A stretch of 50,254 bases of DNA from an uncultured Bacteroidales bacterium (GTDB lineage: Bacteria > Bacteroidota > Bacteroidia > Bacteroidales > UBA932), in NCBI GenBank assembly GCA_905234485.1, contig CAJOHV010000020.1, positions 25,108 through 75,361 on the forward strand, read 5' to 3'. The position numbers and the translations under genes are program-made. Of this stretch, positions 31,889 to 39,648 are shown in pieces (within the stretch, counting starts at the first letter, position 1; every line of letters begins with the position of its first letter). The notes beneath the pieces are model-generated. The model was given only the letters and a program-made list of their open reading frames with translations, made no database searches and was not told the DNA's origin.

Positions 31889-31946
31889 CTAATATACACC
31901 GCCTCTCCCATTTTACCAAAAATTAATAATCAAAATTTGGTAAAAT
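31889..31946 (-). promoter_or_regulatory. ATPase promoter with TTTTACCAAA operator-like inverted repeat (copy B)
   Basis: ATTTTACCAAA (31910-31920) and TTTGGTAAAAT (31936-31946) form 11 bp arms with a 15 bp spacer. On the minus strand TTTTGG (31921-31916), a 19 bp spacer and TATATTAG (31896-31889) make a plausible promoter 17 nt before the ATPase ATG. Architecture matches copy A at 29710-29765. Confidence 0.6.
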
Positions 31947-32022
31947 GTCTCGTGAAAAAAGAAGAGGCCGAGACCCCGAGCCTAATGTATCCAGAAGCGC
32001 TTCCCTTTCCAAATAGTTTTCC

Positions 32023-32104
32023 TATATTTGTCCTAACCTGAATGAGAACTATGATTTTTTCTTCGGGAAATATTTAGCATTTATGTTAAACTTTTGTAAA
32101 TTTG
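32023..32104 (+). promoter_or_regulatory. Two candidate -7 boxes upstream of the Xre gene
   Basis: TATATTTG at 32023-32030 and TAAATTTG at 32097-32104 both match TAnnTTTG. The second has TTTA 20 bp upstream as a weak -33 element and lies 60 bp before the Xre ATG. No gene is evident between them. Confidence 0.5.
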
Positions 32105-32164
32105 TGACAGATGAAGAGAAGCAACTAGAAGGGATAGAAGATATCACATTTGAAATATAATTAT

Positions 32165-32434
32165 ATGCGAAACAAGCAGGAATGGTTCGACCAAAAGGTG
32201 GAAGCCGTATCAAAGGAAATAATGACCGAGGTGCAGTTGTCCGCAGATATCATCGCCAGAATTGACGAGATACTAAAGGAAAAGGATATGACTCAACGCG
32301 ACCTTGCCCGAAAATTGGGCAAGAGCGACGCTGTGGTGTCCCGTTGGACCACTGGATTCCCGAACCTCACCCTTCGTTCTATCGCTGAAATCTCCTGCGC
32401 CCTCGGCGTGCCCCTAATTCAAGTGGTCAAATAA
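32165..32434 (+). CDS. Xre-family helix-turn-helix regulator (antitoxin-like)
   Basis: ATG 32165 is preferred over an upstream TTG at 32150. The 89-residue protein has a charged N-terminal helix (EWFDQKVEAVSKEIMTEVQLSADIIARIDEIL). It is followed by a complete Xre-type HTH (about 45-85, KDMTQRDLARKLGKSDAVVSRWTTGFPNLTLRSIAEISCALGVPL). The size and the long first helix resemble HigA/MqsA-like antitoxins, but no toxin gene flanks it. It converges on pnp across a terminator hairpin. It could be the regulator of nearby accessory promoters; this is inference. Confidence 0.82.
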   Translation: MRNKQEWFDQKVEAVSKEIMTEVQLSADIIARIDEILKEKDMTQRDLARKLGKSDAVVSRWTTGFPNLTLRSIAEISCALGVPLIQVVK

Positions 32435-32482
32435 TGTGCATTTCGCGTGGCGGATAAAGCGCTGAGACATAGACAGTTACTA

Positions 32483-32515
32483 AAAGTCGACTCCGCAAAA
32501 CACGGAGTCGACTTT
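32483..32515. terminator. Bidirectional terminator between the Xre gene and pnp
   Basis: A perfect 13 bp stem AAAGTCGACTCCG (32483-32495) / CGGAGTCGACTTT (32503-32515) has a 7 nt loop. It is followed by TTTT on the minus strand. Between it and pnp are a CCTGATAATCAGG near-palindrome (32525-32537) and a GC hairpin (CTAGCGCCGCTAG at 32553-32565). Confidence 0.75.
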
Positions 32516-32589
32516 CGGTATTATCCTGATAATCAGGGTGTTGCGCGCCACACTAGCGCCGCTAGTCTCACGGGCGCACTAAGGTTCAA

Positions 32590-34995
32590 CTAGAAAACTT
32601 CTTCTGCGGGCTCGCGGAAGTCCTCTGCGCTGGGAGCGGGGGCGTCTTCGTGGCGAGGGCCGAAGGAGCGGCGGGGTCCGCGGTCATCGTGACGACGGTC
32701 GTCGCGGCGGTCACCGTCGCGGCGAGGGCCACGATCTCCGCGCTCACCGCGATCCCTGCGGTCCGAGCCACCCTTACGGTCTCCACCATCGCGGCGCGGT
32801 CCGCGCTCGCGGGGCTTCGGCTCCACATAGCCTTCGGGCTTCTCGGTGAGAGCGCGCATGGAGAGGCGCATCTTGCCGGTCTTAGCGTCGATCTCGAGGA
32901 GTTTCACGTCCACTTCGTCGCCGACCTTCAGCACGTCCTCAACCTTGTCGGTCTTGGTCCATGCGATCTCGCTGACGTGCAGCAGGCCTTCCTTGCCGGG
33001 GAGGATCTCCACGAAAGCGCCGAACTCGAGGATCGACACGACCTTTCCGTGGTAGACCTGTCCAGCCTCGGGAACTGCGCAGATGCCCTTGATCCAATCG
33101 AGAGCCTTCTGCATAGCCTCTGCGTCGTTGGAAGCGATGTCCACCACACCGACTGTTCCCTCTCCGTTCGGGTTGGGTTCTTCGTCGATATTGATGGTGG
33201 CGCCAGTTTCTTTCTGAATCTTCTGGATGGTCTCGCCGCCCTTGCCGATGATGGCTCCGATGAACTCGGAAGCGACGATGAGCTGCTGGATGCGAGGCAC
33301 GAACGGCTTGTAGTCTTCGCGAGGCTCGCTGATGGTCTTCTTCATCTCGCCCATGATGTGCAGGCGGCCCTGACGAGCCTGTTCGAGAGCCTGCTCAAGG
33401 ACTGCATATGAAAGACCGTCCACCTTGATATCCATCTGGGTCGCGGTGATGCCGTCGGCAGTACCGGTGACCTTGAAGTCCATGTCGCCGAGGTGATCCT
33501 CGTCGCCGAGGATGTCGGTGAGGATGGCATAGCGCTCGTTCGGGCGCTCTGCGTCAGTGATGAGGCCCATAGCCACACCTGCCACCATCTTCTTGATCTT
33601 CACGCCGGCGTCCATGAGCGCGAGGCAACCGCCGCAGACCGAAGCCATGGACGATGAGCCGTTGGACTCGAGGATGTCGGAGACCACGCGGACGGCGTAG
33701 GGGTTCTCGGGCGACATAGGGATGACGGGTTTGAGAGCGCGCATCGCCAGGTTTCCATGGCCGATCTCACGACGACCGACTCCCCTCTGAGGCTTGGCCT
33801 CACCCGTTGCGAACGGAGGGAAGTTGTAGTGCAGCACGAACTGCTGGTCGTCCTGGATGAGGACTTCGTCCATCTCCTTCATATCCATCTTGGTGCCGAG
33901 CGTGACGGTCGCGAGGGACTGGGTCTCGCCGCGGGTGAAGATGGCGGAGCCGTGGGCGCACGGCAGATAGTCGACCTCGCACCAGATCGGGCGGACCTCA
34001 GCGGTCGAGCGGCCGTCCAGGCGGATGCCTTCGTCCAGGATCATGTTGCGCATAGCCTCTTTCTCCACATCGTGGTAGTAGCGGCTGGCAAGAACGACCT
34101 TCAGGTCATAGGCCGGCTTTTCCTCGAGGTTTGCGGGCTCGGGGATAGTGGCGATAAACTCGTCGAGGATGGCCTTGAAACCGTCCTCACGCTCGTGCTT
34201 GGGCTTTGCGGCCTTTGCGAGAGCGTAGCACTTGGGATAGCAGAAATCCTTAACCGCTGCGCGGAGTTCCTCGTCCTGCTCGTCGTGGGGATAATCCCTC
34301 TTGTTGACGTCAGTTCCGAGTTCGTGCATGAGTTCTTTCTGCACACGGCAGTGCTTCTTGATCTCTTCGTGGGCGAACTTGATGGCCTCGAGCATATCGT
34401 GCTCGCTGACCTCTTTCATTTCACCCTCGACCATCATAATGTTCTCTTCTGTTGCAGCGACCATGAGTTCGAGGTCAGCCTTCTCCATCTCGGAGAATGT
34501 AGGGTTGATCACGAACTGGCCGTCGATGCGGCAGACGCGGACCTCGCCGATGGGGCCTCCGAACGGGAGGTCGCTGGTGGCGAGGGCGCATGACGCCGCA
34601 AGACCTGCGAGGGCATCCGGCTGGATGTCTTTCTCAGCAGAGATAAGGGTAACGTTCACGAACACTTCCAGGTGGAAATCATCCGGCCAGAGAGGCCTGA
34701 TGGGGCGGTCAATCAGGCGGCTTATGAGGATTTCATAGTCGCTCGACTTGCCTTCCCTTTTCATAAATCCGCCGGGGAAGCGTCCTGCGGAATAATACTT
34801 TTCTTTGTAGTCTACGGTGAGGGGCATAAAGTCCGTGCCTTCCTTCACTTCCGTAGCGGCTGTCACGGTGGCGAGAAGCATAGTGCCACCCATCTTCACG
34901 ACAGCGGATCCGGCGGCCTGCTTGGCCAGTTTGCCGGTTTCGATCTCAATCACGCGGCCGTCCGCGAGTTCGATCTTCTTGTTGATTACATTCAT
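32590..34995 (-). CDS. pnp: Polyribonucleotide nucleotidyltransferase (PNPase)
   Basis: An 801-residue 3'-5' phosphorolytic exoribonuclease of mRNA decay. Order of domains: first RNase PH core (1-210, with [12 protein letters not shown]), an alpha-helical linker, second RNase PH core with [16 protein letters not shown] and [12 protein letters not shown] domain ([20 protein letters not shown]) and S1 domain ([34 protein letters not shown]). The C-terminus is extended by about 75 residues of Arg/Gly/Asp-rich low-complexity sequence (repeats such as [18 protein letters not shown]), probably a flexible RNA-binding tail. rpsO lies immediately upstream, the common bacterial order. Confidence 0.97.
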   Translation of the reverse strand: MNVINKKIELADGRVIEIETGKLAKQAAGSAVVKMGGTMLLATVTAATEVKEGTDFMPLTVDYKEKYYSAGRFPGGFMKREGKSSDYEILISRLIDRPIRPLWPDDFHLEVFVNVTLISAEKDIQPDALAGLAASCALATSDLPFGGPIGEVRVCRIDGQFVINPTFSEMEKADLELMVAATEENIMMVEGEMKEVSEHDMLEAIKFAHEEIKKHCRVQKELMHELGTDVNKRDYPHDEQDEELRAAVKDFCYPKCYALAKAAKPKHEREDGFKAILDEFIATIPEPANLEEKPAYDLKVVLASRYYHDVEKEAMRNMILDEGIRLDGRSTAEVRPIWCEVDYLPCAHGSAIFTRGETQSLATVTLGTKMDMKEMDEVLIQDDQQFVLHYNFPPFATGEAKPQRGVGRREIGHGNLAMRALKPVIPMSPENPYAVRVVSDILESNGSSSMASVCGGCLALMDAGVKIKKMVAGVAMGLITDAERPNERYAILTDILGDEDHLGDMDFKVTGTADGITATQMDIKVDGLSYAVLEQALEQARQGRLHIMGEMKKTISEPREDYKPFVPRIQQLIVASEFIGAIIGKGGETIQKIQKETGATINIDEEPNPNGEGTVGVVDIASNDAEAMQKALDWIKGICAVPEAGQVYHGKVVSILEFGAFVEILPGKEGLLHVSEIAWTKTDKVEDVLKVGDEVDVKLLEIDAKTGKMRLSMRALTEKPEGYVEPKPRERGPRRDGGDRKGGSDRRDRGERGDRGPRRDGDRRDDRRHDDRGPRRSFGPRHEDAPAPSAEDFREPAEEVF

Positions 34996-35024
34996 TCTAA
35001 TTGCGTCTAAAATATTGCTTCGTA

Positions 35025-35039
35025 CCCGGACCTTCCGGG
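35025..35039. repeat. Short hairpin in the pnp leader
   Basis: CCCGGA (35025-35030) and TCCGGG (35034-35039) form a 6 bp stem with a 3 nt loop, about 30-45 nt upstream of the pnp ATG. It might be a leader structure for pnp control, as PNPase autoregulates through its leader in E. coli; this is inference. Confidence 0.35.
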
Positions 35040-35054
35040 CTTTTGAATTCGTCC

Positions 35055-35086
35055 AAAAAGGGGCGGCGCCGCCTGGGCACCACCCC
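35055..35086 (-). terminator. Intrinsic terminator/attenuator between rpsO and pnp
   Basis: The stem GGGGCGGCGCC (35060-35070) / GGCACCACCCC (35076-35086) contains two G-U type pairs in the minus-strand RNA and is followed there by five T (35059-35055). It should end most rpsO transcripts before pnp. Confidence 0.7.
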
Positions 35087-35102
35087 TGTTTTCCTATGAT
35101 GA

Positions 35103-35378
35103 TTATCGACGGAGACCCAACTCCTTGATAATGCTTCTGTACCTCTCGATATCAACCTTCTGGAGGTAGTCCAGAACCTGACGGCGCTTACCGACGAGAC
35201 GAAGGAGAGAACGGCGGGTGACGACGTCCTTCTTATTCTTCTTCACGTGCTCGGTAAGATGAGCGATACGGTAGGAAAATAGTGCAACTTGACTCTCAGG
35301 AGAGCCGGTGTCCTTATTAGACTTCCCGTACTTCGCGAAAATCTCTTGCTTTTTCTCAGGCATTAAATACTCAGCCAT
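35103..35378 (-). CDS. rpsO: 30S ribosomal protein S15
   Basis: A 91-residue S15/uS15 protein, binding the central domain of 16S rRNA. Diagnostic segments are [29 protein letters not shown] and [20 protein letters not shown]. The N-terminus ([18 protein letters not shown]) offers a second start at residue 6; the longer form is kept because the AACTTTTG box ends just upstream of it. A GCGGGA/TCCCGC hairpin (35413-35427) lies about 35 nt upstream and may be an operator or leader structure. Confidence 0.96.
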   Translation of the reverse strand: MAEYLMPEKKQEIFAKYGKSNKDTGSPESQVALFSYRIAHLTEHVKKNKKDVVTRRSLLRLVGKRRQVLDYLQKVDIERYRSIIKELGLRR

Positions 35379-35452
35379 TGTGCAAAAGTTTTATTGTTAA
35401 TAAAATACGCTCGCGGGACCATCCCGCAAAAAAGCGTGCAATATTAGTGAAA

Positions 35453-35947
35453 TTATTCGTGAATCGCAAAACTTTTCGCCCTTTTGCCCCCACCCCTTCG
35501 ATTTCCAATATTCCCGCGATGGGCGTAGGCCCCGGCAGCTATCAGCTGCTCCAGCTCATCCACAGTCAGGCTGCGGTCGTGACAGAGCTGGATGTAGAAG
35601 TAGCGTTCCTCCTGGGTCTTGACCTTGGAGAGGATGGTGGTATGATGTGTAAAGCCTATGCTAAAGAAGGCCGCAACAGGGACGTTTGCTATCGGAAACA
35701 CCATCAGTTGGTCGTCTGCGTTTAATTTGGCAGTCGCAACTGCCAAATTACCGGCTATCTCACTTTTGGCAGACGCATCTGCCAAAATGGTTTCATCAGT
35801 CGCAATTGCGTCCTTCCCCCAGAACCCGCCACGGGAGTTCTTCGAGATGTAGCGCCCAATGCCGTAGTACAAGGCCAACTGCTCCTGGTTGACGCCCGCC
35901 AAGGCTTTCGCCTGACTGCGCAGGATGGCCGTCTTGATCTGCTGCAC
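35453..35947 (-). pseudogene. YhcG-type PDDEXK nuclease fragment (DUF1016 N-terminal part)
   Basis: The 164-codon frame contains two blocks of the DUF1016 N-terminal domain: IKTAILRSQAKALAGVNQEQLALYYGIGRYISKN near the start, and FFSIGFTHHTTILSKVKTQEERYFYIQLCHDRSLTVDELEQLI later. The helix between them is replaced by Ala-rich sequence. The C-terminal PDDEXK nuclease domain of about 200 residues is absent. It opens with GTG, and an in-frame TGA lies 8 codons upstream with no ATG. Two perfect hairpins are embedded at 35723-35750 (TAATTTGGCAG/CTGCCAAATTA) and 35764-35787 (TTTTGGCAGA/TCTGCCAAAA). I judge it a decayed gene. Confidence 0.65.
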
Positions 35948-36038
35948 CGCTTCGTTATCAATTCCTGGTCAGCACAAAGATGGTTGATTTATCCCTAAAT
36001 CCAAACTGTATTAAACATAACTAAACACAAAACAGCAG

Positions 36039-36628
36039 GATCGCGCTGCGCCGAGCTCGTCGGGGCGGCTCAGCTTGCGCGATTGTGACTTTGCTTCGGG
36101 CTTATTTAACGGTATTGTCCGGTGTCGGGGCTCGGCATAACCAAGCCTCGCCCCTTGGTAGACCGGTTGCTCGCTTAAACTCGCAACCTGTAGGTTTCGG
36201 GCTTGGGCGGCAGCCCGGCAGAAGACGTTGATTAGATGTATGCCGCCCCTGGTCGCTCGAGGCGTGAGTTGTCACTCGAATTGGTTGCACCTTTCCGCGT
36301 CTGAATCAAAAACTCTAGAGAGGGGCGGAGCCGGGAATCATGGCGAGGATGGCCTTCAAGCCTTCCCGCCAGGCGACCCGAGAGCGACGCCCCGTTGGCC
36401 CAAGCCTTCGCGCCCCTCTCCCGCTCTGGCGTCAGCCCCGGCTATACCCCAGGCACTAGCCCCGATAGCCCGCCCGCAACCAAATCCGCAAGGATGAAGC
36501 ACGGGCACCCCGCCCAGAAGGCACTGTGAGAGGGGTCGGCGTGCTTCAGGGGGCGATTTCGGGGTGTGAAGCACAAGCATAGGCCTTAGAAGCCATTCTG
36601 GCGGGGGTAGGTGTGCTTCATCTCTGCG
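36039..36628 (+). repeat. Large structured non-coding element, copy 2
   Basis: About 590 bp, collinear with 5841-6703. H1 has stem ATCGCGC 36040-36046 / GCGCGAT 36077-36083. H2 has GCTTCGG 36093-36099 / TCGGGGC 36125-36131, pairing with G-U. H3 has GAGAGGGGCG 36318-36327 / CGCCCCTCTC 36411-36420. GGCACTAGCCCCGATAGCC follows at 36452-36470, then one palindromic module. Stems H2 and H3 differ from copy 1 but remain complementary. Extra local hairpins unique to this copy include GGTTGC/GCAACC around 36165-36188. No gene is plausible. It lies between a nuclease fragment and a nitroreductase gene, so genomic context is not conserved with copy 1. Confidence 0.65.
36487..36628 (+). repeat. Palindromic module III
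   Basis: A 142 bp module bounded by CGCAAGGATGAAGCAC (36487-36502) and GTGCTTCATCTCTGCG (36613-36628). Inner arms are GTGCTTCA (36541-36548) and TGAAGCAC (36567-36574). GGGGT cores end at 36536 and 36608, 72 bp apart. Where module II has TGAAGCCAG/CTGGCTTCA this one has TGAAGCAC/GTGCTTCA, so all four arms changed together. Confidence 0.68.
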
Positions 36629-36632
36629 AAAC

Positions 36633-36773
36633 CCCGCCGAATAAGGGAAAACAGGGCAATCCGGCGGGAAAAACCCAAAAAACCCGCCGAACAAGGGAAA
36701 ACAGAGCGCCCAGGCGGGAAAACACCCCGAAAACCCGCCAAACAAGGGAAATCAGGGCAATCCGGCGGGAAAA
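36633..36773. repeat. Three tandem 50-51 bp hairpin repeats
   Basis: Units start with CCCGCC at 36633, 36683 and 36734. Each reads CCCGCCGAACAAGGGAAA, a short variable part, and GGCGGGAAAA, so CCCGCC and GGCGGG form a stem in every unit. Period is 50-51 bp with only about 10-17 bp variable, unlike CRISPR repeats and spacers. Confidence 0.75.
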
Positions 36774-36776
36774 GGG

Positions 36777-36848
36777 CTCATCCCTCAACGATTTGATGAG
36801 GGATAACGACAAAAAAGCCTCATCCCTCACGATTTTTCAGTATATTTG
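36777..36848 (+). promoter_or_regulatory. Nitroreductase promoter region with direct and inverted repeats
   Basis: CTCATCCCTCA occurs at 36777-36787 and 36819-36829, each followed by (A)CGATTT. ATGAGGGAT (36796-36804) between them is the inverse. The -7 box TATATTTG is at 36841-36848, 3 nt before the ATG. The repeats sit where a repressor or activator would bind. Confidence 0.5.
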
Positions 36849-36851
36849 AGC

Positions 36852-37463
36852 ATGAAACGTTTCTTATTGGCAATCAGCATTTTGCTTATGGCAGCGACAG
36901 CGTGCACGAATGGCGCGCAGGCCTCGAAAGAGGCGGCGCAGAAAGCAGTATTCGACAACATTATGACCAGGACCTCGGTCCGTCAGTTCACGAGCGAGCC
37001 CGTGCCGGCCGAGGTGGTCGAGCAGATGCTCCGCGCGGGCATGGCGGCGCCCACAGCGATGAACGCGCAGCCGTGGGAGTTTGTGGTGCTGAGCGACCGC
37101 GACACGCTCGACAAACTGGCCGGCAAACTCCGATATGCGAAGATGCTCCAGCAGGCGCCGCTCGCAATCGTCGTCTGCGGCAAGACCAAATGGCTGGACT
37201 GGGAAGGCAACGAGCGTGAGAACATCTTCTGGGTGGACGACTGCTCGGCCGCCACTGAGAACATCCTCCTCGCCGCGCACGCGCTGGGCCTTGGCGCAGT
37301 CTGGACCGCCGCCAAGGACGACCGCGGCGCAATCGTGAAAGAAGCCCTCGGAATCCCCGAAGACCTCAGCACTCTATGCGTCATCGCCATCGGCTTCCCC
37401 GCCGATAATCCCACCCCCAAAGACAAGTGGAAACCCGAAAAGATCCACTATAATCGCTACTAG
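36852..37463 (+). CDS. Nitroreductase-family lipoprotein (FMN-dependent)
   Basis: ATG 36852 gives a lipoprotein signal (MKRFLLAISILLMAATAC, lipobox ATAC with C18). The 203-residue protein then shows the nitroreductase fold: IMTRTSVRQFTSEPVP (FMN phosphate binding), MAAPTAMNAQPWEFVVL and the C-terminal ALGLGAVWTAA and LCVIAIGFPADNP. These FMN oxidoreductases reduce quinones, nitro compounds or flavins with NAD(P)H. An exported lipoprotein form is unusual because the donor is normally cytoplasmic, so the real redox partner is unclear. The gene has its own promoter with operator-like repeats. A 21 bp palindrome follows its stop. Confidence 0.85.
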   Translation: MKRFLLAISILLMAATACTNGAQASKEAAQKAVFDNIMTRTSVRQFTSEPVPAEVVEQMLRAGMAAPTAMNAQPWEFVVLSDRDTLDKLAGKLRYAKMLQQAPLAIVVCGKTKWLDWEGNERENIFWVDDCSAATENILLAAHALGLGAVWTAAKDDRGAIVKEALGIPEDLSTLCVIAIGFPADNPTPKDKWKPEKIHYNRY

Positions 37464-37464
37464 T

Positions 37465-37485
37465 TTGTGGCGGAATCCGCCACAA
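37465..37485. terminator. Palindrome after the nitroreductase gene
   Basis: TTGTGGCGGA and TCCGCCACAA flank a single A, giving a stem of about 8 bp with a 5 nt loop directly after the stop codon. There is no T run, so termination is uncertain. Confidence 0.35.
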
Positions 37486-37504
37486 GCGGAGACTTCACAA
37501 TAAC

Positions 37505-37512
37505 TATCTTTG
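37505..37512 (+). promoter_or_regulatory. -7 box TATCTTTG of the PDZ protein gene
   Basis: TATCTTTG matches TAnnTTTG and lies 21 bp before the ATG at 37534. Confidence 0.55.
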
Positions 37513-37533
37513 AGTCCATAACCGACACCGGAT

Positions 37534-38892
37534 ATGAAGACTCTAAGATTATTGTTCATCGCTCTGTTCTTCGCGGCAGGCTCGCTGACAGCCTCCGCCG
37601 CCGGGAACACGCCCGTCATCGGAGCAGCGCGAATCAGATGGTGGGATGCAGACTATCTCACTATCACATGGGGCGGCAGCATCACTCCTTACTGGGGAGA
37701 TAAGACTTCCCGCGATGCCCGCAGTTATATCATCTCTCTTCTCGACGATCCGTCAACGACCGACAATGTGTTATTCTGGACCCCCTGGGACAGCGCCATC
37801 TATCTTGGCTCGCGCGTTCTTGCGGTGGACGGCCAGAACGCCCGCGGCTGGAGCGAAGATCGATTCAATGACGCACTGGCATCGCCGGGACGCCACACCC
37901 TGACCCTCGACCACGTCGGTACTGGTGTGTATGAGGCCACATTGGGTTATTCCACTATCCCTGCATGGATGACTGCCGGCGGATTCAACCCCTTCTCCTG
38001 CAAATGGACAACAAAGCCCTATAACACAATGTCCGACCGCTTTAAGGTCCGAATGGACAAAGAAGTCGCCTGGAGAACCTTCAAGACCTACGATTACTAC
38101 TTCTCGTCTGACGATGTTCTCGCAGACAAAGAACTCTTCGAAACCATTCAGAAAAAACTCGAGGACAATGGCTTGAAGCGCGACACCGAGAACCCGGATG
38201 TGGTCTTCACCATCATCAAGGACGCCAACCAGAGTATCGACTATACCTATGTCCCCGAGACTCGCGAGCAGGTCCAGACCGGAAGCACCAGCACCCCGAT
38301 CTACGGTTACAAAGGCACGTACCTCGGCTCTGTCACGAAGAACAAATACGAAACCGTAACCTCCGGGGGCTACACCCAGAAGACTGCTTCGACCCAGGCC
38401 TACCTGGAAGTCAACTTCATGGAAACCAAAAGGCTGGGCGAGAAGACCTTGCCACTGATCTGGCAACTCAAATACAACTACCGCGAGCAAACTGAGGCTA
38501 ATGTCGACCAGCTCTACGAAGCCGCCGTCACATGGGTCCAATGGCCGATCAAGACCGTGGCCCAGGAGAAAACTTCCAGTTCCTGCACGAGATATTTCTA
38601 CGATGACATTCCTCTTTACGACTTCGGCATCGTGCTCGACGCCGACGCCGTGGTCGTCGGTCTGGACAAGAACTCAGACGTGGTGAAGAAGAGCGGACTT
38701 CGCATCGGCGACCGCATTGTCGGGATAGATGTCAAACAGAGCCATTCGCTCGACAAATACCGCAGAACCATATATTCAGGAACAATCAATGTCGACAGGA
38801 ACGGCAGCCAGACAAAACTAGGATTCTCAAAATGCCGGCGCACAAAGTTCTTCGGCAAGATGTCTTTCGCAGCAGGAAACGCCACGCTCTAA
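37534..38892 (+). CDS. Secreted PDZ-domain protein with DUF4136-like middle
   Basis: A 452-residue protein with a Sec signal peptide (MKTLRLLFIALFFAAGSLTASA) and no lipobox. Residues about 80-140 (GSRVLAVDGQNARGWSEDRFNDAL) and 370-430 (VVVGLDKNSDVVKKSGLRIGDRIVGIDVKQSHSL) resemble PDZ-type peptide-binding folds. The middle (FKVRMDKEVAWRTFKTYDYYF and NPDVVFTIIKDANQSIDYTYVPE) is reminiscent of DUF4136 periplasmic proteins. No protease catalytic residues are visible. It probably acts as a periplasmic adaptor. It is followed after 13 nt by an outer-membrane barrel gene, suggesting a shared envelope role. Confidence 0.65.
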   Translation: MKTLRLLFIALFFAAGSLTASAAGNTPVIGAARIRWWDADYLTITWGGSITPYWGDKTSRDARSYIISLLDDPSTTDNVLFWTPWDSAIYLGSRVLAVDGQNARGWSEDRFNDALASPGRHTLTLDHVGTGVYEATLGYSTIPAWMTAGGFNPFSCKWTTKPYNTMSDRFKVRMDKEVAWRTFKTYDYYFSSDDVLADKELFETIQKKLEDNGLKRDTENPDVVFTIIKDANQSIDYTYVPETREQVQTGSTSTPIYGYKGTYLGSVTKNKYETVTSGGYTQKTASTQAYLEVNFMETKRLGEKTLPLIWQLKYNYREQTEANVDQLYEAAVTWVQWPIKTVAQEKTSSSCTRYFYDDIPLYDFGIVLDADAVVVGLDKNSDVVKKSGLRIGDRIVGIDVKQSHSLDKYRRTIYSGTINVDRNGSQTKLGFSKCRRTKFFGKMSFAAGNATL

Positions 38893-38905
38893 ACCCCGTA
38901 TGACC

Positions 38906-39607
38906 ATGAAAAGATTTGTTTTGATTATCGCCCTTCTGGGCGCATCGCTCGCGGGGTTTGCACAAAATCGCAACTACGCCACATACGACCTCAACCAGAG
39001 CAAGGACAAGTTGTCCAATATGTTCTACTGCGAAAATGCGATGAGCATCGCGTTCGGCTACACCAACATGCAGTGGAAGGATCCCAACGGAAATACCGCC
39101 CCCGGCGCTCCCGTCAACGCCTCCGCCCTTCACGGTTTCAAATATGAATCCGACTTCCAGTGGGCATTGTGGGGTCCACTGGCCCTTAATATTCAGTGGC
39201 TGGGCTTCAACTTCGCCATGGGAAAATGGGATAACGACATCGCGATGCACATGAGTTGGAACGTGGGACTAATGCCCACTTTCAGCATGCACATCACTGA
39301 CGACATGCAACTTCGCCTGTATGGCGGCGCCAAAGCCTATGTCGGTTTCTGCATCGACGGAACCGACGCCTTCCCGCTGATTACGCTAAGCGACAACGTG
39401 GAGAGCATCGGAAAACTTGGATGGCTCAACAAGACAGTCGGAGCAGATATTGTCTTTGACAAATTCAGCGTCCGCGTCAGTTACGAAGCCCCTCTCAAGG
39501 GCCGCCTTAAGGACAAGTGGTACGCAGACCACATGACAGACCGTTCCCTCTACGACCCCGGCTACTACACCCTCAACCTCGGCCTTGTCTGGTGGCTTGA
39601 GTTGTAA
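38906..39607 (+). CDS. Outer-membrane beta-barrel-like protein of unknown function
   Basis: Either ATG 38900 or 38906 could be used; the second gives the cleaner signal peptide MKRFVLIIALLGASLAGFAQ. The mature part of about 213 residues has alternating hydrophobic strands and many Trp/Tyr residues (GFKYESDFQWALWGPLALNI, LGWLNKTVGADIVF, GYYTLNLGLVWWLEL), the pattern of small outer-membrane barrels in Bacteroidetes. I do not recognise a family. It follows the PDZ protein closely and is probably cotranscribed. Its 3' end converges on the aldo/keto reductase gene with about 40 bp between stops. Confidence 0.65.
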   Translation: MKRFVLIIALLGASLAGFAQNRNYATYDLNQSKDKLSNMFYCENAMSIAFGYTNMQWKDPNGNTAPGAPVNASALHGFKYESDFQWALWGPLALNIQWLGFNFAMGKWDNDIAMHMSWNVGLMPTFSMHITDDMQLRLYGGAKAYVGFCIDGTDAFPLITLSDNVESIGKLGWLNKTVGADIVFDKFSVRVSYEAPLKGRLKDKWYADHMTDRSLYDPGYYTLNLGLVWWLEL

Positions 39608-39648
39608 CTAGATAAACTGCAAAGCCGACAAGCTGGCGGCGAATGTAA

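Noticed and set aside
36487..36628. Integron attC site
   Set aside because: Size and palindromic form are suggestive, but the conserved GTTRRRY/RYYYAAC core ends are absent and no integrase is present.
36633..36773. CRISPR-like array
   Set aside because: Only three units of 50-51 bp in which most of the unit is conserved and the variable part is about 10-17 bp; each unit is itself a hairpin and no cas gene is nearby.
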